54,331 nucleotides of DNA from an uncultured Eubacterium sp. (GTDB lineage: Bacteria > Bacillota > Clostridia > Lachnospirales > Lachnospiraceae): contig CAKREC010000010.1 of assembly GCA_934316925.1 (NCBI GenBank), forward strand, positions 1-54,331, given 5' to 3'. The notes beneath the pieces were generated by a model that was given only the letters and a program-made list of their open reading frames with translations, was not told where the DNA came from and ran no database searches. This document shows positions 37,235 through 45,345 of the stretch, in pieces. Each line of letters starts with the position of its first letter. Position 1 is the stretch's first letter. The translations under genes and the position numbers were made by a program.

Positions 37235-37279
37235 GGCAGTGTATTCCTCCAAAACTTTTCTTATAGTATGCCCACAATA

Positions 37280-37308
37280 TTGCACCCCTATACCAAATTT
37301 GATATAAT
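37280..37308 (+). promoter_or_regulatory. Promoter of the DUF1015 gene
   Basis: TTGCAC (37280-37285), 17 bases, TATAAT (37303-37308). Confidence 0.65.
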
Positions 37309-37341
37309 GAACGCATAAATAAAATTACAAAGGAGAGGGAT

Positions 37342-38577
37342 ATGGCAACAATCAGAAGTTTTCAATGCCTGCGTCCAAATGAAGAGGTAGCACATCGTGT
37401 AGCAGCATTACCGTATGATGTATATAATCGGGCAGAGGCTAAGGAAGAGGTTAAAAGAGAACCGTTATCATTTTTGAAAATAGACCGGGCAGAGACCAGC
37501 TTTGGCGATGAGGTTGATACTTACGCAAGAGAGGTCTATGCAAAGGCAAAAGAACTTTTAGATAAGGATATTGAAGAGGGCATTTATATAAGGGATCATG
37601 TGTCTGGGTTTTATGTCTACGAGCTCATTATGGATGGCAGAAGTCAGACGGGACTGGTTGCCTGCGCTTCCGTAGATGATTATGTGAATGGTGTGATTAA
37701 GAAGCATGAAAATACGAGAGAGGACAAAGAGATCGATCGGATTACTCATGTGGATACCTGCTCAGCACAGACTGGACCGATCTTTTTGGCATATCGTTCA
37801 CAGCAAAAGGTCAATGAGATCGTAGAAAAGGCAAAAGAAAAAACGCCGTTATATAACTTTGAAGCAGTGGATGGCATTGTTCACAAAGTATGGAAGATTG
37901 ATAATGCTACAGATGTAGAACAGCTGGAAGATGCATTCCGGCAAATGGATTCGATCTATATTGCCGATGGACATCACCGGGCTGCTTCTGCGGTAAAAGT
38001 AGGACTGAAGCGCAGAAAAGAAAATCCGGCGCATACGGGAAACGAGGAATACAATTATTTCCTTTCGGTATTGTTTCCACACGATCAATTAATGATCATG
38101 GATTACAACCGTACCGTAAAAGATCTGAATGGATATTCGAAAGAAGAATTTCTGAAAAAGATCGAAGAATCTTTCGATGTTGAGAAAAAAGACGAACAGG
38201 TAAAACCTGAAAAAAAAGGAACCTTTGGCATGTATCTGGAGGGTCAGTGGTATCTGCTTCGTGCCAGGGAATCGTGTTTTGCAGGAAAAGATGCGGTAGG
38301 ACGTCTGGATGTATCGGTATTGCAGGATTATCTGCTGGCACCGGTTCTGGGAATTGGCGATCCGAGAACGGATGCACGTATCGACTTTATCGGTGGTATC
38401 CGTGGATTGGGTGAATTGGAGAAGAGAGCAGATACGGATATGAAAGTATCCTTTTCCATGTATCCGACATCGATCACGGAATTGTTTGATGTGGCAGATC
38501 AGAATATGCTCATGCCACCCAAATCCACATGGTTTGAACCAAAGCTTAGAAGTGGTTTGTTTATTCATGAAATATAA
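37342..38577 (+). CDS. DUF1015 family protein
   Basis: 411 residues of the DUF1015 family. The N-terminal phrase FQCLRPNEEVAHRVAALPYDVYN, the central DSIYIADGHHRAASAVKVG and the C-terminal MPPKSTWFEPKLRSGLFIHE are all family marks. Relatives sit next to serine biosynthesis genes in other Clostridia, but none are here. Cytosolic; role not established. AAAGGAGAGGG precedes the ATG. Confidence 0.9.
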   Translation: MATIRSFQCLRPNEEVAHRVAALPYDVYNRAEAKEEVKREPLSFLKIDRAETSFGDEVDTYAREVYAKAKELLDKDIEEGIYIRDHVSGFYVYELIMDGRSQTGLVACASVDDYVNGVIKKHENTREDKEIDRITHVDTCSAQTGPIFLAYRSQQKVNEIVEKAKEKTPLYNFEAVDGIVHKVWKIDNATDVEQLEDAFRQMDSIYIADGHHRAASAVKVGLKRRKENPAHTGNEEYNYFLSVLFPHDQLMIMDYNRTVKDLNGYSKEEFLKKIEESFDVEKKDEQVKPEKKGTFGMYLEGQWYLLRARESCFAGKDAVGRLDVSVLQDYLLAPVLGIGDPRTDARIDFIGGIRGLGELEKRADTDMKVSFSMYPTSITELFDVADQNMLMPPKSTWFEPKLRSGLFIHEI

Positions 38578-38610
38578 TTTCCGGCCAAGCCGGAGAAATG
38601 GGGGTTGTGT

Positions 38611-40872
38611 ATGACATTACAGATAGAAGACTATATGCAGTGGCCGGAGATCGAGGCGTTAGCTTATGGAGAATGCAAGCAGCCGGAGGAGATCCTGGGG
38701 GCCAAAATGGTAGACAATTCGCATGTTTTGATCACTGGCTATTTTCCCGGTGCCGATCAGGTCGTGGTGCAGCTGGATAAGGGAAATAAGCGTTATGCGA
38801 TGGAACAGATGGATGAATGCGGGTATTATGCCGTACTCATCTCTTCGCGCAAGGTAGTGCCGTATCATTATCTGGTGACAAAAGAGGGAGAAGAGAAAAA
38901 AGTGCTGGATGTCTATCAGCTGGACAGCCACATGGATGCCATGGACATGTATCAGTTCAGTCATGGTGTTCATGATACCGTGTATACGAAACTGGGAGCA
39001 CATACGGATACCATAGAAGGGATTCCCGGAACGTGGTTTGCCGTATGGGCGCCATTTGCCAGAGCGGTAAGTGTGGTAGGTGATTTTAACGAATGGAATG
39101 CCTGTGCCAATCCGATGCGGTTTTATCCGGAAGCAGGAGTTTATGAACTGTTTGTTCCCGGTGTGAAGAAAGGCGATATTTACAAATTCCGTATTTTAGG
39201 AAGTGATGGCCGCGAGGTGCTAAAGGCAGATCCCTATGCGTCTTATGCCGAATTAAGACCGCATACAGCAAGTGTTGTGTGGGATTCGGATTACCAGTGG
39301 CTGGACAAAGACTGGATGCAGAAGCGGAAAAAATGGAATGTTAAAAAGGAACCAATGCTGATCTATGAGATCTCGCTTGCCGGGTTCAAAAAGCCGGAAA
39401 TACCGGGAGTAGAGGAAAAAGACTCCTTTTACAATTACCGGGAACTGGCACCGATCCTGGCGGAGTATTGTACGGAGATGGGATATACGCACGTAGAATT
39501 GATGCCGGTGATGGAACATCCTTATGATGGATCCTGGGGGTATCAGGTGACGGGATATTATGCACCTACCTCCCGATATGGAACGCCCGATGATTTTCGG
39601 TATTTTGTGGATGTGATGCACCAAAATGACATTGGTGTGCTGCTGGACTGGGTACCGGCTCATTTCCCGAAAGATGAACACGGTCTTGCAAGGTTTGATG
39701 GCACATGCCTGTATGAGCATCTGGATCCCCGACAGGGAGAACATCCTCACTGGGGAACCCTGATCTATAATTATGGACGTCCGGAAGTGGAAAACTTTTT
39801 ATATGCCAATGCGTTGTATTGGTTGGATGAATTCCATGCCGATGGCTTGCGGATGGACGCAGTTGCGTCTATGCTCTATCTGGATTACGGGAAAAATGAT
39901 GGTGAGTGGATCGCCAATATGTATGGTGGCAATGAAAATCTGGAAGCGATCGGATTTTTGCAGCGTCTGAATGACAAGATCCATAAGAGAAAAGATGGGG
40001 CGGTTTCGATTGCAGAGGAATCAACAGCCTGGCCGAAGGTTACTGGTGTTGGACTGCAGGACGGTCTTGGATTTGACCTCAAATGGAATATGGGATGGAT
40101 GAATGATTATCTGGAATATATCCGCACAGATCCATTGTTCCGCAAGGGTAAACACGGAATGCTTACATTCAGTATGGTATATCAGTATTCTGAGAATTTC
40201 ATTCTCGTACTGAGTCATGATGAAGTGGTTCATATGAAAGGTTCTATGTTGACGAAGATGCCGGGATCCAGAGAGGATCAATTTGCTTCTTTACGATTGT
40301 CGTATGGCTATATGGCAGCACATCCGGGCAAAAAACTGTTGTTTATGGGACAGGAATTTGGACAGGAACGCGAGTTCTCAGAAGAAAGACAACTTGACTG
40401 GTTCCTGCTGGATAGTGAAGCAGAGGGTGAGATGACCGATCATGAGAAGCTGCGTCAGTACACCAGCATTCTCAATTCATTTTACCTGGCACATCCGGCG
40501 ATGTATGAGGATGACATAAAGACATCCGGATTCCAGTGGCTGAGTACATTGGATGCCGACCACAGTGTGATCTCATTTATCCGTAAGTGCAAGGAAGAAA
40601 CATTGCTTGTTGTCTGCAACTTTACACCGGTATCTTATGATAAATTTAAACTGGGGGTACCATTTGCAGGAAAGTATAAAGAAGTGTTTAACAGCGATGC
40701 GGTTGAATTTGGTGGAACTGGTTTTATAAATCCGAGAGTGAAAAACTCCAAAAAGATTGAATGGGACGGACAGAAAAATTCGATTGAATGCCGGCTGTCA
40801 CCGCTGTCGATCCAGATCTTTCAGTGTACAAAGAATACAAGAACAACAAAGAGTACAAAAAAGAATAAATAA
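38611..40872 (+). CDS. glgB: 1,4-alpha-glucan branching enzyme
   Basis: 753-residue GH13 enzyme adding alpha-1,6 branches to glycogen. An N-terminal extension and CBM48 (about 130-215, GTWFAVWAPFARAVSVVGDFNEWN) precede the barrel. Catalytic elements: nucleophile Asp in DGLRMDAVASML, acid Glu in SIAEESTAWP, and LSHDEVVHMKGSM. The C-terminal beta domain ends with SIQIFQCTK. The start is ATG 38611 behind GGGG; a TTG two codons earlier is unlikely. No glgC, glgA or glgP is nearby, so the enzyme is an orphan here. Confidence 0.94.
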   Translation: MTLQIEDYMQWPEIEALAYGECKQPEEILGAKMVDNSHVLITGYFPGADQVVVQLDKGNKRYAMEQMDECGYYAVLISSRKVVPYHYLVTKEGEEKKVLDVYQLDSHMDAMDMYQFSHGVHDTVYTKLGAHTDTIEGIPGTWFAVWAPFARAVSVVGDFNEWNACANPMRFYPEAGVYELFVPGVKKGDIYKFRILGSDGREVLKADPYASYAELRPHTASVVWDSDYQWLDKDWMQKRKKWNVKKEPMLIYEISLAGFKKPEIPGVEEKDSFYNYRELAPILAEYCTEMGYTHVELMPVMEHPYDGSWGYQVTGYYAPTSRYGTPDDFRYFVDVMHQNDIGVLLDWVPAHFPKDEHGLARFDGTCLYEHLDPRQGEHPHWGTLIYNYGRPEVENFLYANALYWLDEFHADGLRMDAVASMLYLDYGKNDGEWIANMYGGNENLEAIGFLQRLNDKIHKRKDGAVSIAEESTAWPKVTGVGLQDGLGFDLKWNMGWMNDYLEYIRTDPLFRKGKHGMLTFSMVYQYSENFILVLSHDEVVHMKGSMLTKMPGSREDQFASLRLSYGYMAAHPGKKLLFMGQEFGQEREFSEERQLDWFLLDSEAEGEMTDHEKLRQYTSILNSFYLAHPAMYEDDIKTSGFQWLSTLDADHSVISFIRKCKEETLLVVCNFTPVSYDKFKLGVPFAGKYKEVFNSDAVEFGGTGFINPRVKNSKKIEWDGQKNSIECRLSPLSIQIFQCTKNTRTTKSTKKNK

Positions 40873-40895
40873 AAACAAAGGAGAGAACAAAGGAT

Positions 40896-41714
40896 ATGAT
40901 TGAAAAATTAGTAGATTATGTAACCGGACTGGTACCAAGATCACTTGATTTTGTGATCTCGCTGGTGATCGCGATCGCGATTTTGGTGATTGGTGGAAAA
41001 ATTGTAAAAAAACTGCTTACGATGCTTCGAAATTCTCTTTTAAAGAAAGATATGGAGCCCGGCGTAGTATCCTTTTTGATTTCGGCGCTGAAAGTAGCAG
41101 CCTATGTATTGTTGGTGATCATTGCCGCGCAGGTGCTCGGGTTTGCTACTAGTTCGATCGTAGCGCTGGTTGGTTCTGCCGGTCTGGCGATTGGTCTTGC
41201 TTTGCAGGGAAGTCTTGCAAACTTTGCCGGTGGTGTTTTGATCCTTTTGATGAAGCCGTTCTGCGTTGGTGACTATGTGATCGTAGATGCCGTTGAGGGA
41301 ACGGTACAAAAAATTGACATTGTATATACGACACTTCACACGGCAGATAACCGGGCGGTCATTCTGCCAAATGGTAAACTTGCGGATTCCAATATTATCA
41401 ATGCGACCAGAGAAGACCGCCGGAGAATTGATATCAATGTGGGGATTGAATATTCCCAGGACATCAGTGAGGTGCGGAAAGTGTTGCTTGATATTGCCAA
41501 CTCTCAGGAAGAACGTCTGGCAGAAATGCCGATCGATGTTGTGGTAAGCAGTCTGGATGACAGTGCTGTTACGATGGCTGTCCATATGTGGGTAAAACCG
41601 GAAGATTACTGGACGGTTCGCTGGAGAATGTTGGAGGAAGTGAAGAATCAGTTTGATGCACATGGCATTGTGATTCCGTTCAACCAGCTGGATGTAAATC
41701 TGAACCAGCAGTAA
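40896..41714 (+). CDS. mscS: Small-conductance mechanosensitive channel (MscS family)
   Basis: 272 residues. Three membrane spans in the first 130 (about 17-36, 62-83, 90-110), with TM3 reading GSAGLAIGLALQGSLANFAGGVLILL, the Gly/Ala-rich pore helix of MscS. The beta domain follows: PFCVGDYVIVDAVEGTVQKIDIVYTTLHTADNRAVILPNGKL. Opens under osmotic down-shock. 23 bases after glgB with AAAGGAG before the ATG. Confidence 0.94.
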   Translation: MIEKLVDYVTGLVPRSLDFVISLVIAIAILVIGGKIVKKLLTMLRNSLLKKDMEPGVVSFLISALKVAAYVLLVIIAAQVLGFATSSIVALVGSAGLAIGLALQGSLANFAGGVLILLMKPFCVGDYVIVDAVEGTVQKIDIVYTTLHTADNRAVILPNGKLADSNIINATREDRRRIDINVGIEYSQDISEVRKVLLDIANSQEERLAEMPIDVVVSSLDDSAVTMAVHMWVKPEDYWTVRWRMLEEVKNQFDAHGIVIPFNQLDVNLNQQ

Positions 41715-41716
41715 GT

Positions 41717-42682
41717 CTATATCTGGACGATGGTTCCCAGTGAGTCTCCGGCTGGAAGTGGATAGCAGTACAGGTGCGTGATTGCAGAGGAATCTTTTTC
41801 TTTGGAGTCGGAGATCCCTAAAAAGATTTGATCCTTTCCGATATACAGAAAAACAACCTGCTCGATCTTGTCGATTTTCATGTCGGACAAAGCGGCTTTT
41901 TTATGAAACACCGTTCCGGCTTTTTCACAACAAAAAAGTCCTTTAGCAGTCAGCAGATAGACATGATCCCGTGTACTGCAAAGATGCAGATATTGCGGTT
42001 TCCCGTGGGAAGCATTCAGGGCAAATTTCTGGATTGGCTCACCAAGACGATAGTCATAAGTGATCAGACACAGGCTGTTCCCTTTTGGCATGTAGTCCAG
42101 GGCATAGAAAAAAATGTCGGTAAAGGCATTGATGTTTTCCAAGGTGCTGATCTTAGCGGCACCGATACCACTACATTCATATAATTGGTAAAAACTGGCG
42201 GTATTTTTCTGGTTTGCCGATAAAATATTGCCGGAGATGGAAATATGTTCAAGATTAGAGAAGCAAGGCAGAGAGGTGTTTTTGATACTGCCTTGTTTTT
42301 TGCATTGAGAAATATATTGTTTCTTCCCTTTTTGGCGGATGACATAGATATTTCCTTTGGAATCCGGGCAGAAAGAAAACAATTTTTCATTTTTCTGACA
42401 ATGCCAGGAAGCACTTTTTTTCCAATGGCTGTCATCATTCAGATGATACAGGGTATATGTATGTTTCTTCTTTGCGATCATGCAGAACTTTTGGGAAAAC
42501 TCATCGTAGAAAAACTCATAAGGAGAATGTTTGTCGAGAGAAAGTTCCGTTTGTTCCGGAGAATCTTTTTCCTGATATAACAGATCCGGAGAAGGTGTGA
42601 TCGTCGGATCATCAGAAACTTTGCTGCATCCTCCCAGGATCAGAATAGATAAGATAGATAAAAGAAATAGGATTCGTTTCAC
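41717..42682 (-). CDS. Predicted lipoprotein, unknown function
   Basis: 321 residues with a lipoprotein signal (LSILILGGC, Cys near 19). The mature part has repeated short strands (FSFCPDSKGNIYVIRQKGKKQYIS, HLCSTRDHVYLLTAKGLFCCEKAG), which could be a divergent propeller. No known family. AAGGAG precedes the ATG. It converges on mscS with almost no gap and no terminator was found. Confidence 0.8.
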   Translation of the reverse strand: MKRILFLLSILSILILGGCSKVSDDPTITPSPDLLYQEKDSPEQTELSLDKHSPYEFFYDEFSQKFCMIAKKKHTYTLYHLNDDSHWKKSASWHCQKNEKLFSFCPDSKGNIYVIRQKGKKQYISQCKKQGSIKNTSLPCFSNLEHISISGNILSANQKNTASFYQLYECSGIGAAKISTLENINAFTDIFFYALDYMPKGNSLCLITYDYRLGEPIQKFALNASHGKPQYLHLCSTRDHVYLLTAKGLFCCEKAGTVFHKKAALSDMKIDKIEQVVFLYIGKDQIFLGISDSKEKDSSAITHLYCYPLPAGDSLGTIVQI

Positions 42683-42799
42683 GTCAAAAACTCCTTTTTA
42701 ATCCCGATGGAACAAGGCATTGAGGCAGAACCCTTGTCCTGCCCCAGTGTCTTGCTTAGGGAAGTTTATACTAATTATTGTATGCCGGAGCGTGCCGGA

Positions 42800-43258
42800 T
42801 TATGCCATTCCGTTGGCAGTTTTGTACTGGAAGATCATTTCTGCATGATTTTGTTCTTCCGTCTGAATGTGGTTTAATAGTTTTCTCACGCCGGTGGCAG
42901 CAAAACGGAACAGATCGTTGTTGTAGGTGGAAGATACCAGTTTTTCCGTAGCAATGCAGTCGGTACACAAAAACTGATCATGCTTCTTTTCTTCCGAATT
43001 ATCAGAAGCACTGTAGGTCGTGGTTGGATGATATCCTTCTGTGCCTACCTGAGCGGGCCATACATTGGGAACTTCCCCTTTTAATAAACGTCCAAGAGAA
43101 TCAAAGTGTTCCTGTTCCTCAGCCGCAATGCGGTGAAATAAGTTTTTTAACTGGCTGTCATTGGCAGATTTTTCGTAGAACTGATATTTTTCCACGCAGG
43201 ATTTTTCCTGTGTCTGCAGATCCTTGATCACTAATGTTTCTTGTTCTGTTAATTGCAT
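42800..43258 (-). CDS. Ferritin-like, CotF-type spore coat-related protein
   Basis: 152 residues, all helical. Carboxylate/His pairs typical of the ferritin-like fold are seen in KSCVEKYQFY, IAAEEQEHFDSL and QTEEQNHAEMIF. The family includes CotF-like coat proteins and other small di-iron proteins. GGAGG precedes the ATG at 43258; a TTG two codons earlier overlaps it. Divergent from the next gene. Confidence 0.78.
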   Translation of the reverse strand: MQLTEQETLVIKDLQTQEKSCVEKYQFYEKSANDSQLKNLFHRIAAEEQEHFDSLGRLLKGEVPNVWPAQVGTEGYHPTTTYSASDNSEEKKHDQFLCTDCIATEKLVSSTYNNDLFRFAATGVRKLLNHIQTEEQNHAEMIFQYKTANGMA

Positions 43259-43303
43259 AAACAAAACCTCCTTTTCATAATGGAAGAGTATGCCCCTTTT
43301 GCG

Positions 43304-43333
43304 TTGCTTTATTCTGCCCTAATGTGTTACAAT
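43304..43333 (+). promoter_or_regulatory. Promoter of the 43364 membrane protein gene
   Basis: TTGCTT (43304-43309), 18 bases, TACAAT (43328-43333). Confidence 0.5.
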
Positions 43334-43363
43334 GAAAAAAATATGAAAGAAAGAAGGCATAAG

Positions 43364-44002
43364 ATGAAAGACAAGGTGTCATCAGAAAAAAGATTGTGGG
43401 CGGTAGAATCCCCGATATGGCAGCGGGTATTACGTGTTTTCACGCTGGGGGTTCTTTTTGTGGCCGCGTACAGTCTGGTACAGAGCGTTGTGTTTTTTAT
43501 ATCAGCGACAAAGGCAGAAAATATATCCATGCTGGTAGTGGCGATCTATCTGCTGATTACCCCATTTTGCTTTCTGGCAGCGCTTTTCTGGGCTTACAGT
43601 GTTCATGGTATGCTGATCGGTAAAAATGGTGATTTTTCTCTTGTGCTCGGATTTGCGATGCTGGTACTGGCAGCCGTAGACAACACGGTATATGTCTCGA
43701 TCCATCATGAGGGAGACTCCTTGACGTTCTATGTCATGGGTGGTCTGCAGATCGTATGCAGTGTGATTGGCTTTTTATATTATCAGGAACTGGGAAATAA
43801 ACGACTTACGGTGCTTGCTATGGTGCTTTTGTGGGGATGTTCCCTGCTCGACCTGATCGAAGCAGTTCGTTATTATGCGTCGATCGATACATTTGGGCTG
43901 TTCAGCTATTATATGGCACAGACAGTGCTCAGTTTTCTGCTTACGGCATTGGGTGTTGCGATCACCATATTTGCAGACCGGGAGACGATATATCAGAAAT
44001 AG
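43364..44002 (+). CDS. Multi-span membrane protein, unknown function
   Basis: 212 residues from ATG 43364 (AGAAGG upstream; the open frame extends further up but starts before the promoter). About six hydrophobic spans: 24-48, 54-78, 90-108, 122-140, 147-163 and 180-202. Charged N-terminus. No family recognised. It is followed directly by the second structured element and then a soluble unknown protein, which probably share its transcript. Confidence 0.75.
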   Translation: MKDKVSSEKRLWAVESPIWQRVLRVFTLGVLFVAAYSLVQSVVFFISATKAENISMLVVAIYLLITPFCFLAALFWAYSVHGMLIGKNGDFSLVLGFAMLVLAAVDNTVYVSIHHEGDSLTFYVMGGLQIVCSVIGFLYYQELGNKRLTVLAMVLLWGCSLLDLIEAVRYYASIDTFGLFSYYMAQTVLSFLLTALGVAITIFADRETIYQK

Positions 44003-44004
44003 GA

Positions 44005-44100
44005 GGAACCAATATGACGAAGTCATATTTTAAGATGGTTCCGACGACTTGCCGACGAACGAAAGTGAGGGGGCGCTACGGAAATAGGAGGTTATCATGA
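44005..44100 (+). ncRNA. Structured repeat element / putative micro-ORF, copy 2
   Basis: Outer stem GGAACCA (44005-44011) with TGGTTCC (44036-44042), inner hairpin ATATGAC-GAA-GTCATAT (44012-44028), then GACGACTTGCCGACGAACG and the small hairpin ACGAAAGT before GGGGGCG. Against copy 1 (30112) two outer base pairs and one small-hairpin pair change on both sides together. The DNA also reads as a 28-residue peptide (ATG 44014, MTKSY...PTTCRR...) whose TGA (44098-44100) overlaps the ATG of the next gene. Confidence 0.6.
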
Positions 44101-44585
44101 AATTTCAGTGTATAGATGAGATGTCACAGATTTCGCTGGATGGTGCTGTGATCCGGCAGCTTACAAAGGAAGAAGGCGTGATTGAATTTACTTTTGACGG
44201 GGCTACGATCAAAGACCGCAATTCCCAGAATGGCAGATTTCAGGATATGTATTGTGGCGAGATGGTATTGAAGCTTTTTGACAGTACGATTGTGCGTATT
44301 GTGAAAGAAGGGTATAAGTATTATGATGCGGATGGCAACTTAAAAGAAGAGGTACCCAATCGTGAGGTTCCCGCACCGGAGCAGGATCATGTCTGGAAAC
44401 GTCTGCATGAGGGAACGGTATTTACTACGGTAGAAGCCTCAGTTGCAGAAGGCTATGGTTATGAGATCGGAATTGATGTACCGAAGGAAGAGGATGAAGA
44501 AGAGGTAGATACTTTCTGGTTATGTGTCACATTTGGCCGGTCGGAAGCAGGCTGGGACCGCTATCTGGGACCGGTAGAAAGCTGA
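44097..44585 (+). CDS. Hypothetical soluble protein
   Basis: 162 residues, acidic, no signal or membrane span. Beta-rich first half (GVIEFTFDGATIKDRNSQNGRFQDMYCGEMVLKLFDS) and an acidic linker (PKEEDEEEVDTFWLCVTFGR). Family not recognised. TAGGAGG precedes the ATG and lies in the 3' part of the structured element. Its last 25 bases overlap the convergent methyltransferase gene. Confidence 0.75.
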   Translation: MKFQCIDEMSQISLDGAVIRQLTKEEGVIEFTFDGATIKDRNSQNGRFQDMYCGEMVLKLFDSTIVRIVKEGYKYYDADGNLKEEVPNREVPAPEQDHVWKRLHEGTVFTTVEASVAEGYGYEIGIDVPKEEDEEEVDTFWLCVTFGRSEAGWDRYLGPVES

Positions 44586-45151
44586 TAGACTAAGAAGCGT
44601 TCCCGGCGATCCCGGATGATCGCATCGCTGGCTGCGATTTCGTCGATCAATTGAAAACAGGTGTGCCGTTCCATATAAAAGATCAGTTCGTCCTCCGGAT
44701 AGTAAAGAAGCAGTGTGATCGTTCTGGGAGCTTCTTCGTAGGATAAAAGGATGTTGCGGATCACTGGACGGAAAATGGTCAGGGAAAACGGATTGAAAAA
44801 ATAAAAGATGGTATCATTTTTAGAGACTGTATATTCTTCTGCGCGGCAATGCAGGAAGGAGATACAGTCTTTTTGTCCGACAAAGGATTTTTTGTTTGCC
44901 AGGGCGCGATGATAATATTCATCGGACATTTCAATTCCGACACTGGCAACATGAAAACGGTACGCTGCATAAAAATTCAGACGTCCCAGACCACAGCCGT
45001 AATCCACCAGAATATCATCTGGTTTTGGCGGAAATGCAGAAAATATGGTATCCAGTACCGGGTACGGAGTTGGCTCATAACGGTGAAAGTCAAAACTGTC
45101 TTTTCCGTCATGCTGGATTTCTTCGGTGATAATGTGCATGGTCTGATCCAT
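44561..45151 (-). CDS. Class I SAM-dependent methyltransferase
   Basis: 196 residues with a clear SAM-binding motif I (ILVDYGCGLGRLNFYA) and acidic post-I (GIEMSDEYYHRA), then FYFFNPFSLTIF in the position of motif IV. The substrate is unknown. N-terminus rich in His, Asp and Glu. Convergent with the preceding gene (25-base overlap). Confidence 0.85.
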   Translation of the reverse strand: MDQTMHIITEEIQHDGKDSFDFHRYEPTPYPVLDTIFSAFPPKPDDILVDYGCGLGRLNFYAAYRFHVASVGIEMSDEYYHRALANKKSFVGQKDCISFLHCRAEEYTVSKNDTIFYFFNPFSLTIFRPVIRNILLSYEEAPRTITLLLYYPEDELIFYMERHTCFQLIDEIAASDAIIRDRRERFLVYQLSTGPR

Positions 45152-45191
45152 ATGTGATTCCTTTCGTCGGGGGAGTATATTTTGAAGTTAT

Positions 45192-45221
45192 ATTATACCA
45201 TAAATGACTAAAAACTGACAA
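45192..45221 (-). promoter_or_regulatory. Promoter of the methyltransferase gene
   Basis: On the minus strand TTGTCA (45216-45221), 18 bases, TATAAT (45192-45197). Confidence 0.6.
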
Positions 45222-45275
45222 AGTAATCTCATTTCACTGACAAAACTGGGTGTTACGATAAGAACACAGTAAGAA

Positions 45276-45345
45276 AATCCGCTCCGACGATCTGCCACCT
45301 GGCGGATTCGGGGAGCCGTACATATTTAATTAAGGAGGATTTAAC
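45276..45345 (+). other. Degenerate relative of the structured element
   Basis: Contains GCTCCGACGATCTGCC, which matches GCTCCGACGACCTGCC of copy 1, then diverges. Its own stem is AATCCGC (45276-45282) with GCGGATT (45302-45308). It sits directly before a gene, and the frame through PTIC ends in a TGA overlapping the ATG at 45346, as in copy 2. The first hairpin and the MTKSY start are absent. Confidence 0.4.

Noticed and set aside
38581..38596. TCCGGC-CAA-GCCGGA-like hairpin before glgB
   Set aside because: Short, no T run, and unlike the repeated element; probably the remains of the end of the previous transcript. Too little to call.
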